From: Verrucomicrobiota bacterium
GTDB lineage: Bacteria > Chlamydiota > Chlamydiia > Chlamydiales > Rhabdochlamydiaceae
Assembly (NCBI GenBank): GCA_018240225.1
Contig: JAFEGF010000002.1
Location: forward strand, 1-55,494
Direction of reading: 5' to 3'
Length of the DNA: 55,494 bases
Part shown: positions 1 to 8,089 of the stretch, in pieces
Layout: the number at the start of each line of letters is the position of its first letter
Numbering within the stretch: the first letter of the stretch is position 1
Translations under genes and position numbers: made by a program
The notes under the pieces: model-generated
What the model was told of the DNA's origin: nothing
What the model saw: the letters and a program-made list of their open reading frames with translations, nothing else
Databases searched by the model: none

Positions 1-115
1 AGACAAAGCGGAAGTCGGAAGAGATCTTCCTTTTGGCAAACCTCTGCTCTTTATATCTGTCAAAGGCTGGATTTCAAGCATGATCAGGTGCAGTATAACT
101 CCACATATTGCCGTT
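1..115 (-). pseudogene. decayed fragment of the UbiG-like methyltransferase gene
   Basis: Bases 1-40 match 2010-2049, inside the intact methyltransferase gene, with one mismatch. The similarity continues with deletions: 41-58 to 2063-2080, 57-80 to about 2104-2127, and 81-110 to about 2214-2248. No frame stays open, so this is a degenerate partial copy. It probably extends leftwards beyond the window. The kinase gene lies between this remnant and the intact copy. Confidence 0.8.
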
Positions 116-344
116 TCTTTCTATCTCTAAGTTCCTGAAATTTAGATGTCTTGACCAATTTATCCACGGTTCTGTCACTTATAATAATATCTGTTTTTAT
201 TGTTTCACTTCTTATTGATAATTAACAATTTATAATTACAGTAAATGCAATAACAGGAAAATAATATAAGCGACAATTCTTTATACAATAAAAATTATTA
301 TGTCATACAATTTAATGCATCGAGGAAATCAAAAAGGTAATAAA

Positions 345-1946
345 ATGAGCTTTTTAAAAATTTCGTCAGGTGATGCTTCTTCTGGTTTAAGTTGGATTGA
401 TTTGACTGAATCCGATTCAACAGACTCTACTAAAACGGAGAAGCTGTCGGAGAGTTGTTATGATTCAGAGGATAAGATATCTATTTCGCAACCTAGAGTT
501 GGAAAAGCTGGTTCATCTGACAGCCACTGTTTAAGACAGAGCATGTCGGATTCCTTAGGCGGTTATGATGTAGACGATAGGATATCTATTTCGCAACCCA
601 CAGTTGGAAAAGCCAGTTCATCTTACAGTCGATGCTCAAGACAGAGCATGTCTAATTCCTTAGGCGGCTATGATGCAGATGAAAAGACATCTTATCCTTT
701 ACACAACGAGAGGCTAATACCGAAAAGTCACGCTTGTTTGACCAGTTGCCGAATCAATGACTGTTCTGAAAAGGCAGAAAGCCCATCGAGAGCTGTCCTA
801 TTAACAGATAATGTCTTAAGAATGGAAGGAGCTAAAGGTTATGCTGCGCTAGATCCTGTAATGAATGCATTCAAAAGAAAAGAGGCTCTTTCAAGTCTTA
901 AAGACACTAATTACGAAAAAATAGTTCAGGTGTTTTATCGCCATTCGACGAGAGCGCTCACAGATTCCTGGGCTGTTGAAGTTCTAGATTTGCTTACTAC
1001 CCATTTTGGGTATCTGTCTATTCAGCCTTTTGGTAAGGGTTCAAATTCAGGTGTTTTCATTATGGAACAAAATGAATCTGAAGAAAAAAAAGTTTTAAGA
1101 CTCTTTCCCATTTATGGATTCAACAATCCAGATCAATCTAAGGCCTACAGGCTAAATAAAAATAGGATTGGAGGGGAATGGCTAAGCATAGTTGTTGAAC
1201 ATCCCAATGTAGCTGCCAATTCCCATATTCTTGTTTGGGACCAATTGGAAGGATTTAAAATAATGGATCGAGATCAAGCTCAATTGCTGATGGATTGTTA
1301 TGATCAGTTAGAGGATGGTAGAGAGTTCTACGCAATCGGAACACTCGGCAATTTCACAGAAGGTTCCGTTGATTTAGAGCAATTGAAAGATCAAAAATTT
1401 TCAAAAGATCAAATTAGAGAAATCTTAAAAGGCCTTTGCGAGGGTGTTGCAGCCTTCCATGATAACGGTATTTGCCACCGTGATATCAAACTCTCCAACG
1501 TGATCATGCTTCCATCAGGAAAAGTGCAATTGATTGATTTTGGCTCTTCAACACAAGAAGGGAAAAGTCTAAGAATGAGTCGAGGCGGTGATTTTGCTTA
1601 TCATCCAGTAGAAAACATTAAACCTTCACAAATAAGATCAGGGAAAAAAGCGGATAGCTATGGACTCTTTAGGATCGCATACCATCTCGTCTCAGGAAAG
1701 GACTATTTTGAAGAGGTTCATCAGGTTAGACCAGCCCAGATGAGACTTATGGCGCTTACAGATGCTCATGAGGCCCTGCTTGAAAAAGAGCAGAGATTTG
1801 GCTTTTCTCAAATTTTACAGGAAGATCCATCTTTGACGGATTCAGAGCCGGAACTCATCGAGGTGATGAGCGCCCTTGGAACAGGGATATCCTCTAACCG
1901 TATCCTTCCCAAAGACGCGATGCAAATGAACTACTTTAGACCTTGA
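345..1946 (+). CDS. eukaryote-like Ser/Thr protein kinase, candidate effector
   Basis: About 533 aa. I place the start at 345 because AAAAAGG lies 7 nt upstream; the in-frame ATGs at 300 and 315 have no Shine-Dalgarno. The N-terminal part is Ser-rich with two 35-residue tandem repeats. The C-terminal half is a kinase fold: glycine loop GKGSNSGV, catalytic HRDIKLSN (His near residue 378) and IDFGSS. The beta-3 strand reads KKVLRLF, so the usual VAIK lysine may be replaced by Arg or shifted; activity is therefore not certain. The gene stands alone between a methyltransferase remnant and the intact methyltransferase. By analogy with other intracellular bacteria it may be a secreted host-directed kinase, but no secretion signal can be proved here. 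Confidence 0.82.
   Translation: MSFLKISSGDASSGLSWIDLTESDSTDSTKTEKLSESCYDSEDKISISQPRVGKAGSSDSHCLRQSMSDSLGGYDVDDRISISQPTVGKASSSYSRCSRQSMSNSLGGYDADEKTSYPLHNERLIPKSHACLTSCRINDCSEKAESPSRAVLLTDNVLRMEGAKGYAALDPVMNAFKRKEALSSLKDTNYEKIVQVFYRHSTRALTDSWAVEVLDLLTTHFGYLSIQPFGKGSNSGVFIMEQNESEEKKVLRLFPIYGFNNPDQSKAYRLNKNRIGGEWLSIVVEHPNVAANSHILVWDQLEGFKIMDRDQAQLLMDCYDQLEDGREFYAIGTLGNFTEGSVDLEQLKDQKFSKDQIREILKGLCEGVAAFHDNGICHRDIKLSNVIMLPSGKVQLIDFGSSTQEGKSLRMSRGGDFAYHPVENIKPSQIRSGKKADSYGLFRIAYHLVSGKDYFEEVHQVRPAQMRLMALTDAHEALLEKEQRFGFSQILQEDPSLTDSEPELIEVMSALGTGISSNRILPKDAMQMNYFRP
459..668 (+). repeat. two-copy 105-bp tandem repeat inside the kinase gene
   Basis: Two in-frame 105-bp units (459-563 and 564-668) encode the pattern YD..D.ISISQP.VGKA, then RQSMS.SLGG. 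The nucleotide sequences are clearly similar, which suggests a recent duplication. The unit is Ser-rich and lies before the kinase domain, so it is probably disordered linker. Confidence 0.85.
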
Positions 1947-1959
1947 ATGGAATTTGCAA

Positions 1960-2688
1960 TTAGCCTTTGCATGCAAATCCCACAAATCCGACTTTAATTG
2001 AGGGTGTGAAGACAAAGCGGAAGTCGGAAGAGATCTTTCTTTTGGCAAAGCTTTTCCAAAACCCTTTGCTCTTCATATCGGGCATCAGTCCTTGGATCGA
2101 CCTCATGTGAAGGCCTGATTTCAAGCACATGCTCTTCAGCTCGTCGGGGCGGATAAATAAGTTATAGACGTGCATGTTGCGCGGAACATTGGGCACCAGC
2201 CATTCGACGCACTTGATCACCAACAGATAGCTCCAAATATTGCGATTGAAGGTATGAAAAAAAAAGAGGCCTCCCGGCTTAAGCAGTCGGCTGGCCTCTT
2301 GAATGATCGCTTCAGGTTTTTCGACATGCTCTAAAAAGTCCATCGCACAGACAACATCAAACGTCTCATCTTCAAAAGGGATTTTTTCTGCGTTGCAATA
2401 GATGTACTCGACCCTTTTGCTTTCATCCCTTTTTTTGGCCTGGTCGAGGCTCGATTGGGAAAGATCTATCCCTGTGACAACATGGCCCGCTTTGCTGAGT
2501 TCATTGGAGAGCAGTCCTCCTCCGCAGCCGATGTCCAGGATGCGGCATCTTTTTTTTCCATAATCCCGCACCGTTTTCAATATCCAAGGATTGCGAACCG
2601 CATTTTCAGCGCGCAATAGGGCGATCGGATGGCATTCATCTTCATACCAGGCATCGTTTAGATCGTCATAGAAGGCGTTGTTGATCAT
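1960..2688 (-). CDS. UbiG-like SAM-dependent methyltransferase
   Basis: 242 aa class I methyltransferase. Motif I is ILDIGCGGGLLSNEL, followed by the acidic GIDLS strand end, and FDVVCAMDFLEHV is the post-I region typical of UbiG/COQ3 O-methyltransferases. The start overlaps the stop of the upstream membrane-protein gene as ATGA, so the two are probably translationally coupled. It is the last gene of a three-gene cluster led by a type III polyketide synthase. A likely role is O-methylation of the polyketide product (alkylresorcinol or pyrone type) rather than ubiquinone synthesis. That is inference from the neighbours; the substrate cannot be read from the sequence. A decayed partial copy lies at the left edge of the window. 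Confidence 0.85.
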   Translation of the reverse strand: MINNAFYDDLNDAWYEDECHPIALLRAENAVRNPWILKTVRDYGKKRCRILDIGCGGGLLSNELSKAGHVVTGIDLSQSSLDQAKKRDESKRVEYIYCNAEKIPFEDETFDVVCAMDFLEHVEKPEAIIQEASRLLKPGGLFFFHTFNRNIWSYLLVIKCVEWLVPNVPRNMHVYNLFIRPDELKSMCLKSGLHMRSIQGLMPDMKSKGFWKSFAKRKISSDFRFVFTPSIKVGFVGFACKG

Positions 2689-3200
2689 ATGCTGTCATTC
2701 TCTGTCTTTTTTGGTTCTTTCCATATTAAGTTCCAGTAGATCGCTTGATAAAACATGAACAGAGCCACAAAAACCGTCTGAACCTGCAGGAAGAGTTTAA
2801 AAAACCCAGGCTCATTAAACCACCTTAAAAGCCAATAGGGCGGTTCATTGGAATGCAAAAACGGCCACATCAAGCTTGCCGCGGCCAAAAGAACAGGATG
2901 ATTGATGAAGAGGACAGAGTGGAGCCATTGCTCTGATGCAGGGCAGCATTCCTTATGAATGAATTCATCCTTTGTCACGAAGATGCATGAGAAGAGGCCC
3001 AGGACGACATAGATTTTAAATGCCGTTGCCGTGAAGGGGACCAAAAGAATGAAGAGCAGGCAGGTCAACACGGTCAATGTGTCCAAAGGATGCCCGATCC
3101 TTTCCCAGCGGGGCAAGCCTCTCTTTCGATGAAACACATACTCATCGAACACGATCGCAAGCCCTTGAACAATAAACGGAATCGTCAAAAGGAAATGCAT
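2685..3200 (-). CDS. membrane protein of the polyketide synthase cluster
   Basis: 171 aa with about four hydrophobic segments (near residues 3-17, 43-75, 92-112 and 137-155), so an integral inner-membrane protein. A conserved-looking stretch FDEYVFHRKRGLPRWERIG follows the first segment. I do not recognise a characterised family. It starts 3 nt after the polyketide synthase stop and overlaps the downstream methyltransferase by ATGA. Cotranscription and a joint function in making or placing a lipid-like polyketide product are therefore likely. No catalytic motif is evident, and a membrane anchor or a membrane-bound modifying enzyme are both possible. Confidence 0.75.
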   Translation of the reverse strand: MHFLLTIPFIVQGLAIVFDEYVFHRKRGLPRWERIGHPLDTLTVLTCLLFILLVPFTATAFKIYVVLGLFSCIFVTKDEFIHKECCPASEQWLHSVLFINHPVLLAAASLMWPFLHSNEPPYWLLRWFNEPGFFKLFLQVQTVFVALFMFYQAIYWNLIWKEPKKTENDSI

Positions 3201-3203
3201 TGG

Positions 3204-4346
3204 CTAGTTCCTCCGTTTTTCAAATAAAGCGCCCGAAATGCTCAATCCTGGGCCAAAAGCTAAACTGACAATTTGCGTTCCTTCTAGAACCTGATCGTCC
3301 GATAAAATAAGGTTCCAAATATGGGGAAGTGTCGCAGAGGACATATTTCCACAGGTCTTTAAGATCTCTTGGGAGTGGCGCAGCTGTTCCGGTTCCAATC
3401 CCAGCAACTGCTGCACTTGGAGGAGGATTTTAGGGCCTCCGGGATGGACGGCAAAAAGGGTGCGTCTACGCTTTTGCAGCCCAGCTTTTTTCCAGAGCCT
3501 TTGGATAAAGCCTGGCAATGCAGATGAGATTTGCGCCGGAACCTCTTTGGCAAGCGTCATGGCCAGCCCATGGTCTTCGCAGGACCAGGTCATGCTCGCC
3601 AACGTATCGGGGATCGTCTCTTCGTGAAGAGAATGGATCAGCAGCGCAGGCCCAGGCTCAATGGTTTTTCCGTTGGTCAGGCTATATTTGATAAACCCGT
3701 CGGCAAATAGGCTTTGGACGATCAGCTGCTCGATCGAATGTTTAAGGGGGTGCATATGAAGGCTGCATACCTCTGTATGGACGATATCGACCTGTAAAGG
3801 TGTAGCAGGGGAGGGGAGGTGAAGATACCCGGAACCGATCCGCAATGCCGGGATCGATGCGTAACATCCCATGTGGTAGGCATGGGTGACAGCAGTCTTC
3901 TCTCCCTGATCTCTTCTCGAAACGATTTGCTGGGCAGGGCTAGGGGCAACGTACCCCGTACATGTCACATGGATCAAATGGTCTGGAAAGGAAGATCCTT
4001 CCGGATAGAAAGCATCAAACACACCAGAGACTTCCTTGTTAAAGGCCTGCGAGCGTCCTTTGAATCCAACTCCCAATGGGGAAGAATCAAGCGGATAGAT
4101 CGACATCTTTGCCCAATCATTGGAAAAGAAGTCTTCTATCTGGATCCCCCTTTTTTGGATCTTGTCTTTGCCAAAGCCGACTTTGAAGAGACCTTTTTTG
4201 ATCTCCTCAAGAAAGCTTGGATCGGAGCGTCCGGAGCGTGCAGCTTCAGCACGGGCATGCGCTTGAGCAATCCACTCCAAGCTTCTTTCTTGCTCAAGCT
4301 CGAAACGGGGGCGGATGACCTTAAATCCGATTAAATATGTAGGCAT
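3204..4346 (-). CDS. type III polyketide synthase (chalcone/stilbene synthase family)
   Basis: 380 aa, the usual length for a chalcone-synthase-like ketosynthase. The Cys-His-Asn triad is visible: Cys161 in YHMGCYAS, His301 in AVHPGGPKIL and Asn334 in CGNMSSATL. VTCTGYVAPSPAQ matches the conserved strand of the N-terminal thiolase half. Such enzymes condense an acyl-CoA starter with malonyl-CoA to give alkylresorcinols, alkylpyrones or related products. With the membrane protein and the UbiG-like methyltransferase directly downstream, this looks like a small bacterial polyketide operon similar in plan to PKS-methyltransferase pairs in other bacteria. The actual starter and product cannot be told. 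Weak Shine-Dalgarno (AGAG) before the ATG. Confidence 0.92.
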   Translation of the reverse strand: MPTYLIGFKVIRPRFELEQERSLEWIAQAHARAEAARSGRSDPSFLEEIKKGLFKVGFGKDKIQKRGIQIEDFFSNDWAKMSIYPLDSSPLGVGFKGRSQAFNKEVSGVFDAFYPEGSSFPDHLIHVTCTGYVAPSPAQQIVSRRDQGEKTAVTHAYHMGCYASIPALRIGSGYLHLPSPATPLQVDIVHTEVCSLHMHPLKHSIEQLIVQSLFADGFIKYSLTNGKTIEPGPALLIHSLHEETIPDTLASMTWSCEDHGLAMTLAKEVPAQISSALPGFIQRLWKKAGLQKRRRTLFAVHPGGPKILLQVQQLLGLEPEQLRHSQEILKTCGNMSSATLPHIWNLILSDDQVLEGTQIVSLAFGPGLSISGALFEKRRN

Positions 4347-4364
4347 TTCACTCTTCGCAGCAGG

Positions 4365-5162
4365 TTAGACCAACATCGAGATGCCGGTCAAAATTAATAC
4401 AATTCCAAATACTCTTCTCAAAATTTGATCGGGAAGCTCATGGGCCCATTTAACGCCAAGAGGAGCAAAGAAAAATGAAACGATCCCGATGATAAAAAAA
4501 GCGGGGATATTAATAAATCCCAACGATTCAGGGATCTGAGCTGTCTCCAAACCTAGGATTAAAAATGCGATCGCTCCGATAAAGGTCATCAAACAGGTGA
4601 TGACAGCAGATGTCGCAATTGCGCTTTTTTGAGGAACCCGAAACGCTGTCAGCGTGGGCACAGAAAATAGCCCGCCTCCAAGTCCCAAGATCACGGAAAA
4701 GATCCCAATCGACATAAAAATCAGGGAAAAGATCGGATTTTTGGGAACTGAACACTCTTTAAAGTGGGGCTGGATCCTGCGGAAAAACAGAAATCCGATA
4801 AAGCACAAGAACACTCCAAAAATGATTTCCAAGATAACGCTTGAGATAAAATCTGCAACAACTCCACCGATAATCCCACCTAAAACAAGTCCTGGGACAG
4901 TTTTTTTAAATAGAGGCCACATGACAGCTTTTTTCTTGTTATGAGCCCGCGAGGATGAAAGGGTATTGAAAATCATCGCAGCAAGCGATGTGCCTATCGC
5001 AAGATGCATCACGTAGGCCTGAGGAAACTTCAAATAGGAAAACAGGAAGAACAAAGAAGGAACTGTGATCAGCCCGCCTCCAATACCTAGCAATCCTGCC
5101 ATGACGCCAGAGACAACACCAATCGCTGCATAGGCTAGAAAGGCAAAATATAGAGCATCCAT
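4365..5162 (-). CDS. TauE/SafE (DUF81) family membrane permease
   Basis: 265 aa from the ATG at 5162, which has AAGGA 8 nt upstream; the open frame continues upstream but that part looks noncoding. Seven to eight hydrophobic helices are present. The two family signatures occur as internal repeats: VSGVMAGLLGIGGGLITVP near residue 15 and VILGLGGGLFSVPTL in the second half. Members are proposed exporters or importers of sulfite, sulfoacetate and other sulfur or C2 anions. Nothing nearby fixes the substrate. It lies 18 nt upstream of the polyketide synthase on the same strand and could be transcribed with it. Confidence 0.9.
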   Translation of the reverse strand: MDALYFAFLAYAAIGVVSGVMAGLLGIGGGLITVPSLFFLFSYLKFPQAYVMHLAIGTSLAAMIFNTLSSSRAHNKKKAVMWPLFKKTVPGLVLGGIIGGVVADFISSVILEIIFGVFLCFIGFLFFRRIQPHFKECSVPKNPIFSLIFMSIGIFSVILGLGGGLFSVPTLTAFRVPQKSAIATSAVITCLMTFIGAIAFLILGLETAQIPESLGFINIPAFFIIGIVSFFFAPLGVKWAHELPDQILRRVFGIVLILTGISMLV

Positions 5163-5284
5163 CCTGCTTGTCCTTAAGTTGGGATAAGAGAGCATTCCCC
5201 ATGTGCGAAAATCGCAAGAGCAATGGGCAATCTTCAACTTACAAAGAAAGGAAAATAATGAAAAGAAGATTTGCCTGCACTTAG

Positions 5285-5462
5285 ATCTCTTGCATAACCT
5301 CATTCACCTGGCAAAATCGTTCTTTTATCACAGGTTTTTATCTCACTCTCTCGTCGAGTCTTCTCGAGTCGACTCATTCGTGAGATCCGAAACTGTAAAC
5401 AGTTTCTAAAAACCCGTGAAAAAATCTCCGATTTTTCAGACAAAGCCGGTTATGCAAGAGAT
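5285..5462. repeat. fold-back inverted-repeat element (MITE-like), about 178 bp
   Basis: The outer arms 5285-5299 and 5448-5462 are perfect 15-bp inverted repeats. The complementarity continues imperfectly inwards to about 5341 and 5403. Inside are further dyads: TATCTCAC with GTGAGAT, and GAAACTG TAAA CAGTTTC at 5389-5406. It encodes no plausible protein. It may be a non-autonomous element or a structured bidirectional boundary between the two minus-strand genes. Confidence 0.6.
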
Positions 5463-5494
5463 TTATTGAATAGGGAGGCATTCAACGAAATCGA

Positions 5495-6733
5495 TTAGGC
5501 TAGAAAACGGCCCAAGCGGTCAGCCATAAGCTGATAGCATTGGGGGCTTGTTTCGTATTGCCGCTTTGTTTCGAGGGAAAATTGACCAGCGATCGCTTGT
5601 CCTCGATAAGCAGCGGACAGACCCGTTGCATTGTGAGGGGAGTCTCCAAGATCGACGAGGAAGAGCTTTGCTGCATCAGCGATCTGGAATATCCTTTCGC
5701 GTGGATTCGTCCGCTGCGCTTCTTCTGTGACTTGCAGATCGATCCAGCGGAACGCATCGATGTGGCGATGATCGAACTGCCAATCGTCTGCGCGATGGAT
5801 TGCCAAACTATCCGCCGATTGGAGAATTTGGGCAAACAATGGTTTTTCCGCATTCATCGGCAGATGGGTCGATGTGATCGCACGTGCAAAACGCTCGGCG
5901 CGCTCGGGAGCAAATCCCATCACATGGATCAAATAATCGCTGGCGGCGCGTTGGCTGATCATCTCGGAACGGGGAGAGTCTCTCCCTAGATCGTCCTGCA
6001 AAGCAATCCGGCCGTAGTCGTGTAAAAATCCAACGACCTGCATGGCTGCGATATCTTCTTGCGTCATCGCCAACGCTTCCGCATGACCCAAATCGCGGTA
6101 GTGCTGAATGAAATAGGGGATCATCTGAGCGACAAAACAGGAATGCATGATTCCGTGGCGCGTGTAAAAGTCTGCGCCAGTAAAAATCTGTTGGTTCCTC
6201 AATGCATGGTTTCCTTGCGACCGATATCCAGCATATTGCTGGAGCAGTTGCTCCTGAGGTGGTTTGCTGTGGTAAAAGGCGACCAGTTGAGGAGCATGGT
6301 CTGTAAATTGATGGGAACTGATCTGGGTAAACCGATCAAGCTCGATCGATGCCTCAGGAGCTGTCCCAATCGTTCTTGCCTGGGAGGTATCAAAGAGGGC
6401 TTGAAATGGTGTCATAGCCTGTAAGGAAGGAGCGAACTGGATCTTCTGGAGCAAGTCATAGACGGCAAGCGCAATACCTAAGGCAAACGTCTCTAATACA
6501 CCTCTAACCAGCCGGGCGATGCAGCGGTCGCGCAGTTCCCGTGAATAAGGTTCTGTTGCCATCAGGTAAACGGTAAAGGCGATGCGTCCAAGCCCCACAG
6601 CGGTTCCGACTGGAGGAAAGTATCCGACCATATTGCTGACGGGGCTATTGTAAAACCCGGAAATCGTAAAGTCATCGGGAAATGTCAGGGGACCAGATTG
6701 GTTAGCTAACGCACCGAGGGCATGTCCTGTCAT
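5495..6733 (-). CDS. HD-domain protein (putative metal-dependent phosphohydrolase)
   Basis: 412 aa from the ATG at 6733, chosen because GGGAGA lies 7 nt upstream; an in-frame ATG at 6766 has AAGG only 4 nt upstream. The C-terminal half carries an HD superfamily pattern: His197 in GIMHS, His238-Asp239 in VGFLHDYGR, and Asp308 in LQSADSL. These would be the metal ligands of a phosphohydrolase. The N-terminal 120 residues hold a Gly/Pro-rich hydrophobic stretch and a helix with LVRGVLETFALGIALAVYDL, which may be membrane-associated. The substrate is unknown. It is transcribed divergently from the paralogous pair at 6.9-9.5 kb, at the edge of the effector-like island. Confidence 0.75.
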   Translation of the reverse strand: MTGHALGALANQSGPLTFPDDFTISGFYNSPVSNMVGYFPPVGTAVGLGRIAFTVYLMATEPYSRELRDRCIARLVRGVLETFALGIALAVYDLLQKIQFAPSLQAMTPFQALFDTSQARTIGTAPEASIELDRFTQISSHQFTDHAPQLVAFYHSKPPQEQLLQQYAGYRSQGNHALRNQQIFTGADFYTRHGIMHSCFVAQMIPYFIQHYRDLGHAEALAMTQEDIAAMQVVGFLHDYGRIALQDDLGRDSPRSEMISQRAASDYLIHVMGFAPERAERFARAITSTHLPMNAEKPLFAQILQSADSLAIHRADDWQFDHRHIDAFRWIDLQVTEEAQRTNPRERIFQIADAAKLFLVDLGDSPHNATGLSAAYRGQAIAGQFSLETKRQYETSPQCYQLMADRLGRFLA

Positions 6734-6908
6734 AGAAAGATCTCCCAAATAATTTTTTGAGAGCATTATACCTTAGCTTTATAAACAGTGTCCAGTGTAA
6801 TTAAACTATATCAAACCAATTCAAAATGACAATTAAAACGTTAACAATGATTAAAACAGTTAATTTTTGTATAATTAAATATGTTTAAACAAAAACAAAA
6901 GCGATGAA

Positions 6909-7928
6909 ATGTCATTAAATCTGGATCTAAAAGGAACTAATCAATATCTCCAGTTGCTTAGCCTTTACCAAACTACCTCTCAGAATCATGATAATCAAAA
7001 GCTTATCGACATACTTCCACAAAACGTCGCTCAAAAATTCTTTTGGCACATCTGGGACTTAGCAGACAGACCTTCAGAGGAAAACTATGGCAAGATCCAT
7101 GCCCTTGATCATCTCGAGCGGCTCCACCTGGCCGTCCAATATACTGTAAATGATTTATTTGACGTGTTGAACGAAGGGGATAAAAAGAAGGTAGGAGGCA
7201 AGATCTGGTACCATTTCGGCTCGCCAAGCACAGACGATAGAAATTGGGGCGAAAACAGAGCAAAGGACAACCCAGCTCTTCTGCTTAGGAGCTTGCATGA
7301 ATGCTTTGGATCTGAAAATAGTTGGATCAATGGGTATTTAAATCTATTTGACCTGCGATTGGAAGACTACGGTCTAAAAAACGGCGATCTAGACGAAGGA
7401 GGCCGATGGTCAGTTCTATTAAATCACGTTGATCTTGAAGTGCCGAAAGAGATTACCCATCAGACCATTCAGTTTTCGAACGGGGAGCCGCGTTGGGTAA
7501 AAGATGAGATGTCGTGCAAATTCTATTTTAATGAAGATCCTCTTATCGTCAGAAGCAAATGCTTTCTGCTTTTATTCGGCACAGTGCTTTATTCTGTCCT
7601 ATCCGCAATCATATCAGCGATCCGTTTGATCGTAGCATTGAGCGCCGTTCAACTGTGGTTTCCAAGGGCTGATACGCCATGGGAAGAGCGTGTCAAAGAT
7701 TGGAAGGCAAATGTTGCCAGTTTGATTATTACGCCGATTGCTCTTTTGCAAATGGAAAAAGCCGCCTTGAAAGGGGTATTCGGATCTGAGCCGTATGATG
7801 CCAGAAAGAACTTCACTTCATGGGAACAGCTGATCCGATTCAAAATTCTGACGATTGCTCCATGCTTCCATCCGTTGGCCAGCAGCCATTTCTTCGGTGG
7901 GGACCCTTTTCAGCAAAACGCATTCTAA
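6909..7928 (+). CDS. FWxIW-domain protein 1, with C-terminal hydrophobic region
   Basis: 339 aa, no family I can name. Residues about 35-140 form a domain shared with the next gene and two others in this window. Its core reads FWHIWDLADRPSEENYG, followed by HALD, and a second block GGKIWYHFGSPSTDDRNWGE ends with PALLLRSLHECFG. The C-terminal part has a strongly hydrophobic segment (LLLFGTVLYSVLSAIISAI) suggesting membrane insertion. The next gene is a tandem paralogue over the N-terminal 140 residues and then diverges completely, as if one conserved N-terminal module had been fused to different cargo. No Shine-Dalgarno is evident before the ATG. I infer a chlamydial effector or targeting module. 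Confidence 0.8.
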   Translation: MSLNLDLKGTNQYLQLLSLYQTTSQNHDNQKLIDILPQNVAQKFFWHIWDLADRPSEENYGKIHALDHLERLHLAVQYTVNDLFDVLNEGDKKKVGGKIWYHFGSPSTDDRNWGENRAKDNPALLLRSLHECFGSENSWINGYLNLFDLRLEDYGLKNGDLDEGGRWSVLLNHVDLEVPKEITHQTIQFSNGEPRWVKDEMSCKFYFNEDPLIVRSKCFLLLFGTVLYSVLSAIISAIRLIVALSAVQLWFPRADTPWEERVKDWKANVASLIITPIALLQMEKAALKGVFGSEPYDARKNFTSWEQLIRFKILTIAPCFHPLASSHFFGGDPFQQNAF

Positions 7929-8089
7929 GAATCTAAAACTCGACGAAAAATTTTTTGAGATAGGTTCAAATAGGCTATGCAAACCGATTTGGATTATAAA
8001 AATAAATTAGATTTATAATATTCTTTGATAATTTACATTTAACTATTAATAAAATAAAATTATATCAAAATAAATGGATTTGTTTAATT

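Noticed and set aside
3819-4334. 171-codon open frame antisense to the polyketide synthase
   Set aside because: The Cys-His-Asn ketosynthase on the minus strand is clearly the real gene.
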